Position numbers and translations under genes: made by a program
Shown here: piece after piece, positions 41,299 through 50,890 of the stretch
How positions within the stretch are numbered: the stretch's first letter is position 1
Layout: each line of letters begins with the position of its first letter
Origin: Brevibacillus centrosporus
GTDB lineage: Bacteria > Bacillota > Bacilli > Brevibacillales > Brevibacillaceae
Assembly (NCBI RefSeq): GCF_003710815.1
Contig: NZ_RHHP01000001.1
Coordinates: forward strand, 186,001-250,000
DNA length: 64,000 bases
Direction: 5' to 3'
The notes under the pieces: generated by a model
Told to the model about the DNA's origin: nothing
The model's database searches: none
The model's input: only the letters and a program-made list of their open reading frames with translations

Positions 41299-43368
41299 TT
41301 ACATAACCCGCTTGAACATTTTTTCCAGGTCATAGCCGGAGAAATGAATCACAATCGGGCGGCCATGCGGACAGGTAAAGGGACTGCTCGTTTCCCGCAG
41401 CTGATTCAAGAGGCTTTCCATCTCTGCATGGGTTAAGTAGCGGTTCGCTTTAATAGAAGCCTTGCAAGACATGAGGATCGCTGCTTTTTCGCGCATTTTC
41501 ACGACATTTGCCTGCATGCTCTCCCCTGTTTCGAGTACGAACTGAATCAACTCCTCGATCACTTCTATCTCTGCGCCCTCGGGGAACCAATGCGGGTGTG
41601 CTCTCACGATGTACGTGCGTCCTCCAAAAGACTCCATTTCCAAGCCAAACGATTGCAATAGAGGCAGCCTTTTTTCCAGCTTGTTCGCTTCGGCTGTCGT
41701 TACCTCCACCGTGTGGGGAAACAGCATGATCTGACTGGAGATGCCTTCCTCTTCCAGCTTGGCCATAAAGTATTCGTAAAATATCCTCTCCTGCGCCGCG
41801 TGCTGATCGATCAAGTACATCCCTTCGTCGTTTTGCGCAACGATGTAAGTCCCGTGGACCTGCCCGACCGGATATAGCAGAGGTACTGCCGATTCCTCGC
41901 TGTCCATGCTCTCACTCTTCGTGAGCTCTTCCTTGCGCGGCTGGATGGTTTGATCAGTATCCTCTTGAAGGGAAAGCCCCTGTTCGCTTCCTTCTGTAAA
42001 CAAAGCAACGGAAGTCAGCTCTCCGTTTTGTCCTTCCCTCTCAGCAAATGAGACGGGAGCTAGGTTTGTTACGGGAGGTGACGAGGGCTGCTCCGATTTT
42101 ACTTCCCACAGTGTATCTTGTTCCACTCTTTGCTCGTTGTTATCATAGCCTGCCAGCGCTTCCTTTATCGCGGCTGTCTGGCCTGCGACAGGCGGCACTT
42201 CTGGCAAACGTTCTCGCTGCTGGCTTTGCTTTGCCATCCATTCCTGCAAACGCGGGCTTGCTTCCAAAGTGGGTGAAAGCGATACGGCTGGCTTTGGAAG
42301 CTGTAGATCAAACTGAGGCTGGACAACCTGTGTGACTACCTTAGCTTTTGGAGCCGTTACCATCGGTCTGACGATTCCAAGTCCTTGCCGCAAGGTTCCT
42401 CTCACAGACTGCTCGATCGCCAGGCACAGCTCATCTTCCTTACTGAAACGCGCCTCTAGTTTTGCAGGATGCACATTGACATCCACAAGCGTAGGATCCA
42501 TCTCGATCTGGAGAGTGACGATGGGAAACCTGCCTATCGGTAAAAGCGTATGGTAGCCGCGCATAATCGCATTGTTCAATGCGAAGCTGCGAACGTATCT
42601 TCCATTCACTAGTGTAGACAGGTACGAACGATTCGCCCGTGTCACTTCCGTTTTGGAGACAAAGCCGCTCCAGCGAAAATCGAGCGTTTCCCCCGAGACG
42701 GGCAACAGCAGCTTGGCGACCTGTACCCCGTAGATCGCGGCCATTACATGCAAAAGCTTGCCATCGCCAGATGTTTGCAGCAAGCTCTTGCCATTATGAG
42801 TCAAAGTAAAAGCGATCTGCGGATGGGTCAATGCGAGACGATTGACGTAGTCGGAAATATGCCCGACTTCTGTAGCAATCGACTTCATGTATTTCAAGCG
42901 CGCAGGTGTATTGAAAAACAGGCTGCGTACACAAATTTCCGTTCCTTTTACTGATGCCACATCGGTAAGCTCACCGAGATGCCCACCCTCATTGATCACG
43001 CGTGTTCCGACCTGACTGCTGGAAAGGCTGCTGGTGAGCTCCATGCGGGATACTGCCGCGATACTGGGCAAAGCCTCCCCGCGAAAACCGAGCGTACGGA
43101 TCCGAAACAAGTCACGTGCAGATTGGATTTTGCTTGTCGCATGGCGTTCAAATGCGAGACGGCAATCCTCCCGATCCATTCCCTGACCATTATCGACGAT
43201 GCGGATCAACTCCAGCCCGCCTTCCTCGATATGGACCTCGATGGTTGTCGCCTGCGCATCAATCGCATTCTCAACCAATTCCTTTACGACGGAAGCTGGA
43301 CGCTCTACTACCTCGCCAGCTGCGATCATGTTCGCCAGATGTTCATCCAGCACTTGAATTTTTCCCAT
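41299..43368 (-). CDS. mutL: DNA mismatch repair protein MutL
   Basis: A 689-residue MutL. The N-terminal GHKL ATPase has ENAIDAQATTIEV, DNGQGM and FRGEALPSIAAVS; the middle (about 350-490) is a poorly conserved linker. The C-terminal domain holds the nicking-endonuclease motif DQHAAQERI (DQHA-x2-E-x4-E), SCKASIKAN and CPHGRP, which bind zinc; so this is the endonuclease type found in bacteria without MutH. ATG 43368 follows AAAGGAGGAG. It starts 24 bases after mutS on the same strand. Confidence 0.95.
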   Translation of the reverse strand: MGKIQVLDEHLANMIAAGEVVERPASVVKELVENAIDAQATTIEVHIEEGGLELIRIVDNGQGMDREDCRLAFERHATSKIQSARDLFRIRTLGFRGEALPSIAAVSRMELTSSLSSSQVGTRVINEGGHLGELTDVASVKGTEICVRSLFFNTPARLKYMKSIATEVGHISDYVNRLALTHPQIAFTLTHNGKSLLQTSGDGKLLHVMAAIYGVQVAKLLLPVSGETLDFRWSGFVSKTEVTRANRSYLSTLVNGRYVRSFALNNAIMRGYHTLLPIGRFPIVTLQIEMDPTLVDVNVHPAKLEARFSKEDELCLAIEQSVRGTLRQGLGIVRPMVTAPKAKVVTQVVQPQFDLQLPKPAVSLSPTLEASPRLQEWMAKQSQQRERLPEVPPVAGQTAAIKEALAGYDNNEQRVEQDTLWEVKSEQPSSPPVTNLAPVSFAEREGQNGELTSVALFTEGSEQGLSLQEDTDQTIQPRKEELTKSESMDSEESAVPLLYPVGQVHGTYIVAQNDEGMYLIDQHAAQERIFYEYFMAKLEEEGISSQIMLFPHTVEVTTAEANKLEKRLPLLQSFGLEMESFGGRTYIVRAHPHWFPEGAEIEVIEELIQFVLETGESMQANVVKMREKAAILMSCKASIKANRYLTHAEMESLLNQLRETSSPFTCPHGRPIVIHFSGYDLEKMFKRVM

Positions 43369-43392
43369 GGGCTCCTCCTTTCCGCCTGTTTC

Positions 43393-45984
43393 CTATCCTT
43401 TTTTCAGCTGTTGCTTCCAAGCAAACAGCTTCAGCATGGCGTCCATCGGGGTTGTCTGATTCAGGTCCAGCTCACGAAGATCTGCCAGGATCGCTTCTTC
43501 TTCTGCAGTGAGCAGGGGGGTCGGCTCTTCCTTGACTACCGCAGCTGGCACAGGTGCAGGTGCTGTCCAGAGCATGTCGAGCGACATTTGCATATCCGCT
43601 GCCGCTGCACTTGTACTGCCAGCTTCCAATCCCGTGAGAATGCTCCGCGCCCGCTCGATGACCCAAACAGGCATCTCCGCCAGCTCTGCCACATGAATCC
43701 CGTAGCTTTTATCGGCTCGACCTTCCTCAATTTTGTGCAGGAACAGAAGCTTGCCATCTCGTTCCTCGCAGCGAGCGTGCACGTTTACGACCCCGCTCAT
43801 GGTCTCTTCCAGACTCGTCAATTCGTGATAATGCGTGGAAAACAGCGTTTTTGCCCCGATCTTTTGGCAGATGTACTCGATCACTGCTTGCGCCAGCGCC
43901 ATACCATCGTAGGTAGAAGTGCCTCGACCGATCTCATCGAGCAAAATCAGACTTTGGGACGTCGCCTTTTGCAGAGCATGCTTCGTCTCCAGCATTTCGA
44001 CCATGAACGTACTGTGTCCGCCTGCCAGATCATCAGCTGCGCCAATGCGGGTAAAGATCTGATCTACGAGTGCCAGCTTGGCTGACTTGGCTGGTACGAA
44101 GCAACCGACCTGCGCCATCACGGTAATCAGCGCAATTTGCCGCATGTACGTGCTCTTCCCCGCCATATTGGGACCTGTAATCAAAAGAACCTGCCGCTGC
44201 TGCTGATCCATTCGCGCGTCATTGGCAACGTACTTCTCCCGCTCCAGCACGGCTTCAACAACGGGATGTCGTCCTTCGGTAATGACGTACTCACCCGTCT
44301 CCGTCAGCTCGGGGCGCACGTAACCACGCTCGTCACTGACAGTGGCAAATGACTGCAGAACATCGACGGAGGCGATTCGTTCAGCCAGCCCTTGCAAGCG
44401 CGGAATGTGCTGTGCCACCTCGGATCGAACCGCGGAAAACAATTGATATTCCAGCTCGATCATCTTTTCTTCCGCTTCAAGAATCAATGCCTCTCGTTCT
44501 TTCAGCTCAGGTGTGATATACCGCTCCGCATTTGCCAGCGTCTGCTTGCGCTCATAGCGTCCCGCAGGAACATTGGCAATATTGGATTTGGAAACTTCGA
44601 TGTAGTACCCAAAGACTTTATTAAAGCCCACCTTCAAGGAACGAATTCCGGTAGCTTCGCGCTCCCCCTGTTCCAGCTGTGCAATCCACGTTTTTCCGTC
44701 TCGACTTGCCGAATGAAGCTTGTCCAAGTATTCATCGTAGCCGGTTCGGATCATCCCACCTTCACGTACGGAAATGGGGGGATCATCGACCAATGCACTT
44801 TGCAGGAATTGAACGATATCTGCACAATTATCCATTCCAGCTGCCAAATCCGCAAGCACCGGTGACTTCGTTTCCTTCAATAGAAGCTTCAGCTCTGGAA
44901 CAGCTTCGAGTGAATAGCGCAGCTGAATGAGGTCGCGGGCATTGGCGTTTCCATAGGAAATGCGTCCTGCGAGACGCTCCAGATCATATACCCTGTCCAG
45001 GCAGCTTCGGACATCGGAGCGAAGCAGCAAATCGCCTTTCAAAGCTTCCACTGCGTCCAGTCGTGCCTGCAGCTCGTTCGCTCGAAGGAGTGGCCTCTCG
45101 ATCCATCTTCGCAACAGCCGGCCTCCCATCGCCGTCTCCGTACGATCCAGCAGCCAAAGCAACGATCCTTTTTTGGACTTGTCCCGGATGGTTTCGGTCA
45201 GCTCCAGATTGCGCCGAGAAAAGCCGTCCATCTGCAAGTACTGTCTGGCATCGTAGCGTTTGATCAGCCGCATGTGAGCAAGACTGCGTTTTTGCGTCGT
45301 GCCTATGTAACCTAGCAGGGCGTTGACTGCTGTACGCATCACGGCGTCAAGCTCTTTTGCCTGCTCCTGGTACTGGACATCTACCGCAAAGGCATCGATC
45401 TCGTTTCTATCCAGTACAGTATGGGGCAGGGCTGTCTTGGGGATCGTAGCCAGGCCGCAAAAAACCAGTTCTTTTGGACGATACTGCAGCGCTTCGTCGA
45501 TCACGGACTCGCCATGACCCACAAGCGACGTCACATACATCTCTCCCGTACTCATATCGCACGCAGCGATTCCCGTACGTCCGTCCAGCTCTGCGACAGC
45601 GGCCATGTAGTTGTTTTCCTTGTCCGTCAGCCACTTGCCCTCCATCATCGTTCCAGGCGTGACCACACGAGTCACTTCTCGTCTGACCACGCCCTTTGCT
45701 TCCTTCGGGTCCTCTACTTGTTCGCAAACCGCAATTTTATAGCCCTTTTTCAACAGCTCGGCAATATAGGTGTCGGCCGCATGATGAGGTACGCCACACA
45801 TCGGAATACGCTCTGTACCGCCGCCTTCACGACCTGTAAGTGTAATCTCCAGCTCGCGGGAAGCCAAAACAGCATCATCAAAGAACAGTTCATAAAAGTC
45901 GCCTAAGCGAAAAAATAAGAAAGTATCCGGATAATCTTTTTTGATCGCCAGATACTGTTGAATCATCGGTGTATATGCAGTCAT
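43393..45984 (-). CDS. mutS: DNA mismatch repair protein MutS
   Basis: An 863-residue mismatch sensor. The mismatch-binding wedge is in FFRLGDFYELF (about 23-34; F-x-E motif), the ATPase has GPNMAGKSTYMRQ (Walker A, about 612), LILLDEIGRGTSTYDG (Walker B) and FSTHYHELT. The C-terminal region includes a weakly conserved Ala/Pro stretch before the tetramer- and clamp-binding end. ATG 45984 follows TAGGAG. First gene of mutS-mutL. Confidence 0.96.
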   Translation of the reverse strand: MTAYTPMIQQYLAIKKDYPDTFLFFRLGDFYELFFDDAVLASRELEITLTGREGGGTERIPMCGVPHHAADTYIAELLKKGYKIAVCEQVEDPKEAKGVVRREVTRVVTPGTMMEGKWLTDKENNYMAAVAELDGRTGIAACDMSTGEMYVTSLVGHGESVIDEALQYRPKELVFCGLATIPKTALPHTVLDRNEIDAFAVDVQYQEQAKELDAVMRTAVNALLGYIGTTQKRSLAHMRLIKRYDARQYLQMDGFSRRNLELTETIRDKSKKGSLLWLLDRTETAMGGRLLRRWIERPLLRANELQARLDAVEALKGDLLLRSDVRSCLDRVYDLERLAGRISYGNANARDLIQLRYSLEAVPELKLLLKETKSPVLADLAAGMDNCADIVQFLQSALVDDPPISVREGGMIRTGYDEYLDKLHSASRDGKTWIAQLEQGEREATGIRSLKVGFNKVFGYYIEVSKSNIANVPAGRYERKQTLANAERYITPELKEREALILEAEEKMIELEYQLFSAVRSEVAQHIPRLQGLAERIASVDVLQSFATVSDERGYVRPELTETGEYVITEGRHPVVEAVLEREKYVANDARMDQQQRQVLLITGPNMAGKSTYMRQIALITVMAQVGCFVPAKSAKLALVDQIFTRIGAADDLAGGHSTFMVEMLETKHALQKATSQSLILLDEIGRGTSTYDGMALAQAVIEYICQKIGAKTLFSTHYHELTSLEETMSGVVNVHARCEERDGKLLFLHKIEEGRADKSYGIHVAELAEMPVWVIERARSILTGLEAGSTSAAAADMQMSLDMLWTAPAPVPAAVVKEEPTPLLTAEEEAILADLRELDLNQTTPMDAMLKLFAWKQQLKKG

Positions 45985-46018
45985 TGTTTTCTTCTCCTAG
46001 CTACCAATCTCGTCTGCT

Positions 46019-46027
46019 ATTATATCA
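46019..46027 (-). promoter_or_regulatory. Extended -10 promoter of mutS
   Basis: TGATATAAT on the minus strand gives TG-N-TATAAT, 34 bases before the ATG. No good -35 is visible. Confidence 0.6.
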
Positions 46028-46061
46028 TGTTTTCCATCCAATGTTGAACTGTGTCGGGCAC

Positions 46062-47330
46062 CTAGACAAACCCCCAAGACTTGCGCAAGTCTTCCGTTGC
46101 CGGCCAGAATTCTGTGGAGAGCAAATACGTAAAATAGCGATCCAGATGGGTTCGGGAAAGCGTGTACCCGGGCAGCGTTTTTAGCTCCTTCCAAATTTTA
46201 AGCACGTATTCGATCAGGTAGTTTTTATCCCCGCGATAGTATGCTTTAATGACTGGAAGCTGAAGATGCGGAGCTGCCTTCAGCTCATGCTGGCACGACA
46301 CGACCAAATGCGCCAGATGCAGCAATCCCCTGGTCACATCCGGGTGCACCAGCCAGCTTGGCAATGTACGATACTCAAAGCCGTATTCTTTCTCCCGAAC
46401 ATCTCCCAGAAATCCGTACCGCTTCCTCCGTTGGCGACATCCACTGTCCTCGATCAGAACCAGCGGAATCGCTAAATAAGCGTCGAGCTTTCGGCGCAGG
46501 GAAAAGGTCGGAGTCAGGCCGCCAAAGTGAATATGCCCGCCAATTGGATAGCCTGGAAAAGGCATTCCCCCAGCTAGCCATTCAATATGTCGATTGTTTA
46601 TTTTTTTGCCAGCCAGCTTTAAGGCGTCGTGCACATGAAAGAACAGCTCATCCGGATCTTCAGATGGAGCAGGCCGCAGCTCTGCCACAGGATGCTGATG
46701 CATGGCTAGCTCTTCCCTGTATCTTGTCGTATCACAGCCGACGATTCCATTTACCTTTAGAAAGTCGGAGGCAAGCGCCATACTACCTTCAGGCTTGCGC
46801 AAAGCAAACTCGGGGTCCGCCCCCATTGCCGAAAGCTCTTGGGGTTGCGCTGCCATTTTTGAATTCCACCACTTCTCCGCTTTCTCAACGAATAGATCCA
46901 CGGATTTCAATGGCCAATCCGGGTCAACGCGGACGACTTTCGCACGATGAGCCGATGCGGCCATGATCGTCACTTGACCCGCATCAATTCCTGCAGCATA
47001 CAGACTTCGCGCAGCAACACTCTTTACGAGATTGATCTCGGGTTCCGCCGAGGGGAGAACGACTGTTTCCAGCTCGGGATCAGCAAGCTTTTGCAATAGC
47101 CAGTGCGGACTCTCCGAACTGCGAACCATATCCAGCACATGCTCCTGATACAGGCAGACCTGATAGGTGCGCCAGCCTGGCAGGGAGCTTTTGCCTGTTG
47201 TTACGGGAATACCTGCCAGACGCAGCAGCCATCGACCAACTTCCGGACGCTTCAAGAATTCGACGGCTTCCTTGGCATTCGCTGTCATCTGTGGCAGCAC
47301 TTGTTCTCCCTGATGCTTGCGTGCAGGCAT
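46062..47330 (-). CDS. Putative amidoligase (COOH-NH2 ligase type 2)
   Basis: A 422-residue protein with the phage/genome-associated amidoligase signature, an ATP-grasp-like glutamine synthetase fold: MGADPEFALRK (about 167), HPVAELRPAPSEDPDELF, GGMPFPGYPIGGHIHFGG and KEYGFEYRTLPSWLVHP. The Glu and His residues in AELRP and GGHIHFGG would bind metal and ATP. Such enzymes join carboxylates to amines, as in peptide tagging or cross-linking. ATG 47330 follows GAGGGGGAG. It lies between cotE and mutS, beyond the cotE terminator. A role in coat peptide modification is a positional guess. Confidence 0.72.
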   Translation of the reverse strand: MPARKHQGEQVLPQMTANAKEAVEFLKRPEVGRWLLRLAGIPVTTGKSSLPGWRTYQVCLYQEHVLDMVRSSESPHWLLQKLADPELETVVLPSAEPEINLVKSVAARSLYAAGIDAGQVTIMAASAHRAKVVRVDPDWPLKSVDLFVEKAEKWWNSKMAAQPQELSAMGADPEFALRKPEGSMALASDFLKVNGIVGCDTTRYREELAMHQHPVAELRPAPSEDPDELFFHVHDALKLAGKKINNRHIEWLAGGMPFPGYPIGGHIHFGGLTPTFSLRRKLDAYLAIPLVLIEDSGCRQRRKRYGFLGDVREKEYGFEYRTLPSWLVHPDVTRGLLHLAHLVVSCQHELKAAPHLQLPVIKAYYRGDKNYLIEYVLKIWKELKTLPGYTLSRTHLDRYFTYLLSTEFWPATEDLRKSWGFV

Positions 47331-47423
47331 GCCATCACTCCCCCTCGTTCTTCTGCATTATCCTATGTATGCGCCCAGAAAAGAGTGAGTCTCGAAGCTA
47401 CCTTGCGTTTCTTCCTATAGAAA

Positions 47424-47455
47424 AAGAAAAAAGAGGAGATAAGGATCTCCTCTTT
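47424..47455 (-). terminator. cotE terminator, overlapping its stop codon
   Basis: AAAGAGGAGAT (47430-47440) pairs perfectly with ATCTCCTCTTT (47445-47455); the TAA of cotE (47454-47456) lies in the stem, and T-rich sequence follows. Confidence 0.85.
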
Positions 47456-48014
47456 AGTCAAGCTCATCGAGCAATGTGGCGGAATCAAAGTCATCGAATT
47501 CGTCGCTGTTTTCTTCGTAGTCACCAAGTACATGGAAGTCTTTTTCATCGCAGTTATTGCAGACAACAACGCAGACTTTCGTTTCACCAATGATCTCTAC
47601 CGCAAACTCGCTTTCAACCTTGACTGTGATCGTTCCTCCAGGACTCAACTCTGCTTTTACGCACTTCGGTTGTTCCACGGCTCGAGCGACGATTTCAAGA
47701 TCGCCTCTGCAGTTTTTGTCGAAGAACGTTAGCGGAACGAGTACGGAGAACTTGACAGTTTCCCGCTTGACTTCGGTTTGCGTGTTATTTGCAAACGAGA
47801 ACCACAGGTTGACGTCATACGTACCAGATACTTCAACCGCGTCTCCGACTTTCTCTGCCTGGAAGTTCGTGTTTATAATCCAGCATCCGAGGATCGTCGA
47901 AGGAGTTTGCGACGGTATGATGGTGTGGGTGGTAGTAGAGAATTTATGGCCTTTACCGCAGACAGCTTTCGCGATGAGTTCCCGGCACTGTAGATCTTTG
48001 TCTGTACCCGACAT
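47454..48014 (-). CDS. cotE: Outer spore coat morphogenetic protein CotE
   Basis: A 186-residue CotE, which forms the ring that anchors the outer coat. It aligns from memory with B. subtilis CotE through ELIAKAVCGKGHKFS, PSTILGCWIINTNFQAEKVG, SGTYDVNLWFSFANNTQTEV and EIIGETKVCVVV, and ends in an acidic tail (ENSDEFDDFDSATLLDELD). It has more cysteines than the B. subtilis protein (for example CRELIAKAVC, KNCRGD, CVVVCNNC). ATG 48014 has GGAGGAGGT upstream. It follows ricA, as in Bacillus. Sigma-E control in the mother cell is expected. Confidence 0.92.
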   Translation of the reverse strand: MSGTDKDLQCRELIAKAVCGKGHKFSTTTHTIIPSQTPSTILGCWIINTNFQAEKVGDAVEVSGTYDVNLWFSFANNTQTEVKRETVKFSVLVPLTFFDKNCRGDLEIVARAVEQPKCVKAELSPGGTITVKVESEFAVEIIGETKVCVVVCNNCDEKDFHVLGDYEENSDEFDDFDSATLLDELD

Positions 48015-48129
48015 TTCGTTACCTCCTCCATACAACGTTTCTGTACATTTGTATGCAGGGCATTCGGCTAGGGTGCAAACACCCACCTTATTTTAGAGAA
48101 AGTCGTTGGAAAGCTCATCGCCGTTCGGA

Positions 48130-48573
48130 TTAGGAGCAGCAGCCGCCATCGTGTTTTTTCTCAGGACCGCCGCCGGTTTCTCCCGTCAGCGGATTGCCGC
48201 CGGTATCCAAAATGATTCGCTCCGAGACCGTGTTTGTGATCACGTTGGTTACCATTTGCAGCAAGTCGTTTACATCCACTTGCGATTGCTTGAACTCGGT
48301 GACGATCGGAATCGAATCGAGCTCATCCTGCATCGCATTGAACTCTTCTTCCACCTTTTTCACCAGCTCAGGCTTGTTGATGGACTCAAACATCACCATT
48401 TGCTTCTGCTTTTGCTTCAAGGAATCGATCAGCTCTTGTACGCGCTCATTGTGCTTGATTTGCAATTCTGCTCGTTTGAAAAAGTCTACTTCATTTGTAC
48501 GTGAGATCATCGCTGCCAGTTCACGTGCTTTGTCTAAAATTTCTTTTTGTGTATATACGTTGGTTTGTTCCAT
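48130..48573 (-). CDS. ricA: RicA (YmcA), subunit of the RicAFT complex
   Basis: A 147-residue mostly helical protein of the YlbF/YmcA family (EILDKARELAAMISRTNEVDFFKRAELQIKHNE, cited in part: ARELAAMISRTNEVDFF; then NKPELVKKVEEEFNAMQDEL). It ends in GGCCS; C-terminal cysteines of RicA take part in binding [4Fe-4S] clusters. In B. subtilis RicA, RicF and RicT form a complex that promotes RNase Y mRNA processing, biofilm and sporulation and is needed for MiaB-dependent tRNA methylthiolation. ATG 48573 has GAGGTG upstream. It begins 4 bases after the miaB stop codon, so they are one unit. Confidence 0.9.
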   Translation of the reverse strand: MEQTNVYTQKEILDKARELAAMISRTNEVDFFKRAELQIKHNERVQELIDSLKQKQKQMVMFESINKPELVKKVEEEFNAMQDELDSIPIVTEFKQSQVDVNDLLQMVTNVITNTVSERIILDTGGNPLTGETGGGPEKKHDGGCCS

Positions 48574-48577
48574 CTCT

Positions 48578-50092
48578 TTACACCTCGACTGTAGTAACGA
48601 TTTCTCCGTGGAGTGTCCACGTTTTCGCATCTGTAATTTTTACATGCACATATTGTCCAATCAAAGAATGATCGCCTTTGAAGTGAACCAGCTTATTGGT
48701 GCGTGTGCGACCAGCCAACACCTCAGCGTTGGTTTTCGACTCGCCCTCAACTAGAACCTCCAGCACTTGGTCCTGCAGCTTTTTATTTTGCTCCAGACCG
48801 ATTTTCGCCAGCACCTCGTTTAGACGGTACAGGCGGGCTTTCTTCACTTCCATCGGTACGTTATCCTCCATGACCGCAGCAGGAGTGCCTTCCCGTGGAG
48901 AGTAAATGAAGGTATACGCAAAATCGTAGCGGACCTCTTCTACCATAGAAATGGTCTCTTCGAATTGCTCATCGGTTTCTCCCGGGAAGCCAACGATGAT
49001 ATCCGACGAAAGGGATACATTCGGGATAGCCGCTTTGATTTTGCGCACGAGCTCCAGGTAGTGTTCGCGCGTGTACTTGCGAGCCATCCGTTTCAGAACC
49101 TCACTCGAGCCCGATTGCACTGGCAAGTGAATCTGCTCAACCAGATTGCCGCCTTTTGCCAATACCTCGATCAAATGATCGTCGAAATCTCTCGGGTGGC
49201 TTGTGGTAAAACGGATACGCGGGATATCAATCTTGCGGATTTCGTCCAGGAGATCGCCGAAACCGTATTGGATATCTTCGAAGTCCTTTCCGTACGCGTT
49301 CACATTTTGCCCCAGCAGCATGATTTCCTTAAAGCCTTGTCGTGCCAGATCCCGCACTTCTGCGATGACGTCTTCGGGACGGCGGCTGCGCTCTTTGCCG
49401 CGAGTGTACGGTACGATACAGTACGTACAGAACTTATCACAGCCGTACATGATGTTGACCCATGCCTTCGTGTTGCCTTCACGGATTTTTGGCATGTTTT
49501 CGACGATATCGCCTTCTTTGGACCATACCTCGATCACCATTTCCTTGCTGAACATGGCATCGCGCATGAGCTCAGGCAGGCGATGGATATTGTGTGTCCC
49601 GAAGATCAGGTCGACTTGCTGGTAGCTCTTGAGGATTTTGTTTACGACCTTCTCTTCTTGCGACATACAGCCGCATACGCCGAGAATGAGGTTCGGGTTG
49701 TTGTTCTTCAGGCGCTTCATGTGCCCCAGCTCACCGAATACCTTGTCCTCCGCATTTTCCCGGATCGCACAGGTATTGAACAGAATGACATCGGCATTTT
49801 CGATTTCCTCGGAAGCCGTGTAGCCCATCTGCTCCAAAATTCCGGAGATCGTCTCGGAATCGTGCTCGTTCATTTGGCAGCCATAGGTGCGCACATGATA
49901 GCTCTTGCCTTTCCCGATTTCCCGCATGTCTTCCGCGATCGTAAAGTCGTAGTGTACCTGTATTTCTTCTTTACCCCGCTGCTTCGCATCCTTTAAGGAA
50001 GGGGCTTGAAAGAATTTTGCAAAGTCTGCCGTGGTCTTCGGGGACTTAGCGGATTTTAAGTCCCCAGTCGCCTCTTTCGTATCCTTCATCAT
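48578..50092 (-). CDS. miaB: tRNA-2-methylthio-N6-dimethylallyladenosine synthase
   Basis: A 504-residue radical-SAM methylthiotransferase acting after MiaA on A37. The N-terminal UPF0004 domain has the three auxiliary-cluster Cys ([24 protein letters not shown]), the radical-SAM CxxxCxxC is in [21 protein letters not shown], quoted as [15 protein letters not shown], and a C-terminal TRAM domain includes [21 protein letters not shown] 50092 follows AGGTGA; the next codon is also ATG. The first gene before ricA and cotE. Confidence 0.95.
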   Translation of the reverse strand: MMKDTKEATGDLKSAKSPKTTADFAKFFQAPSLKDAKQRGKEEIQVHYDFTIAEDMREIGKGKSYHVRTYGCQMNEHDSETISGILEQMGYTASEEIENADVILFNTCAIRENAEDKVFGELGHMKRLKNNNPNLILGVCGCMSQEEKVVNKILKSYQQVDLIFGTHNIHRLPELMRDAMFSKEMVIEVWSKEGDIVENMPKIREGNTKAWVNIMYGCDKFCTYCIVPYTRGKERSRRPEDVIAEVRDLARQGFKEIMLLGQNVNAYGKDFEDIQYGFGDLLDEIRKIDIPRIRFTTSHPRDFDDHLIEVLAKGGNLVEQIHLPVQSGSSEVLKRMARKYTREHYLELVRKIKAAIPNVSLSSDIIVGFPGETDEQFEETISMVEEVRYDFAYTFIYSPREGTPAAVMEDNVPMEVKKARLYRLNEVLAKIGLEQNKKLQDQVLEVLVEGESKTNAEVLAGRTRTNKLVHFKGDHSLIGQYVHVKITDAKTWTLHGEIVTTVEV

Positions 50093-50223
50093 GTATCACC
50101 TCAACTAGAATAATTGTCAGTAGTCACCAATACAGAATTATAGCATTTTGGGCGATACATCGCTAATGCATAATGAGGCGAAATCGGAACAATGGCCCTT
50201 TTCAATCGAAAGCCATGTAAAGA

Positions 50224-50257
50224 GCAGCAAAAAAGAGCACTGGGCAAGTGCTCTTTT
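50224..50257 (-). terminator. Terminator of the DUF2642-like gene
   Basis: AAAAGAGCACT (50231-50241) pairs perfectly with AGTGCTCTTTT (50247-50257); the stop codon at 50256-50258 overlaps it, and TTTTTTG follows. Confidence 0.85.
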
Positions 50258-50477
50258 AGTGAAACGAGAAGCTGATCACGGTCCCGAAGACGATGTGCAC
50301 TTCGGAGAACGTATCCTTTGTGACGGTGATGTACCCCGTATTTACTCCCGACAGCTCTCCCGTGATTTCTCCATTCATCGTGAAGACTGTAATGTTTTCT
50401 CCGATGTGCTTCGTCAGCAATTGATACAAAGGGGAGCCTGGAAATGGAAGCTGATTGTTGGGGGAAATACTGGCCAA
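50256..50477 (-). CDS. DUF2642-like small Sm-fold protein
   Basis: A 73-residue protein with an LSm-like beta-barrel look: PLYQLLTKHIGENITVFTMNGEITGELSGVNTGYITVT (in part: LLTKHIGENITVFTMNG, ITGELSGVNTGYITV) and a final VHIVFGTVISFSF strand. This resembles DUF2642 proteins of Bacillus, some of which are spore-coat associated. TTG 50477 is the start, with AGAGGTGA 6 bases upstream. It has its own terminator and lies between miaB and the divergent SLH-protein gene. The family call is tentative. Confidence 0.6.
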   Translation of the reverse strand: MASISPNNQLPFPGSPLYQLLTKHIGENITVFTMNGEITGELSGVNTGYITVTKDTFSEVHIVFGTVISFSFH

Positions 50478-50890
50478 AGCGCTTCACCTCTTCTGTTTAG
50501 ACTAAGGCTACGATACCTCTTCTATATAGAGTATGTTTGCAAAAGGAACCTAGTTCGGTGCCAGGTACAAGTAATCGTTCCCCACACGAGTAAGTGTTCC
50601 TGAAACGATATATCCTCCTACGCGATGTAGCTATAAACCTGCTTGTTTTATCCTATACCAATCAAACAGAGCTCGTCTGTACGTTTGCTAGTGGCGATTT
50701 CTCCATTTTACTCCGAAAGACCTTGCAGGACCATTATTCTAGGAAGCTCCTCCTGTTTTCCAGCCACTCTCCAAAGACCTTTTACCCATTTTTCCCAAAA
50801 AACTTTTTATCTCTTGCAACATTCCCTACCCACCCCGCGTCAGAATAACAGCCAGACGCAAAAACACAATCCAATTTGAGGAGGTTCAAC
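50478..50890. other. Gene-free 413-base region upstream of the SLH protein
   Basis: No frame with a ribosome binding site was found. It contains GGTGCCAGGTACA near 50557, a GGTGCC-type sequence common between genes in Firmicutes, and then a pyrimidine-rich, A/T-rich stretch before the ribosome binding site. I could not place a promoter with confidence, though the surface-protein gene must have one here. Confidence 0.5.

Noticed and set aside
46045..46066. GTGTCGGGCACC segment shared with the SLH terminator and similar to GGTGCC at 50557, as a dispersed repeat
   Set aside because: Only 10-12 bases match, one copy is part of a terminator stem; too short to call a repeat family from one window.
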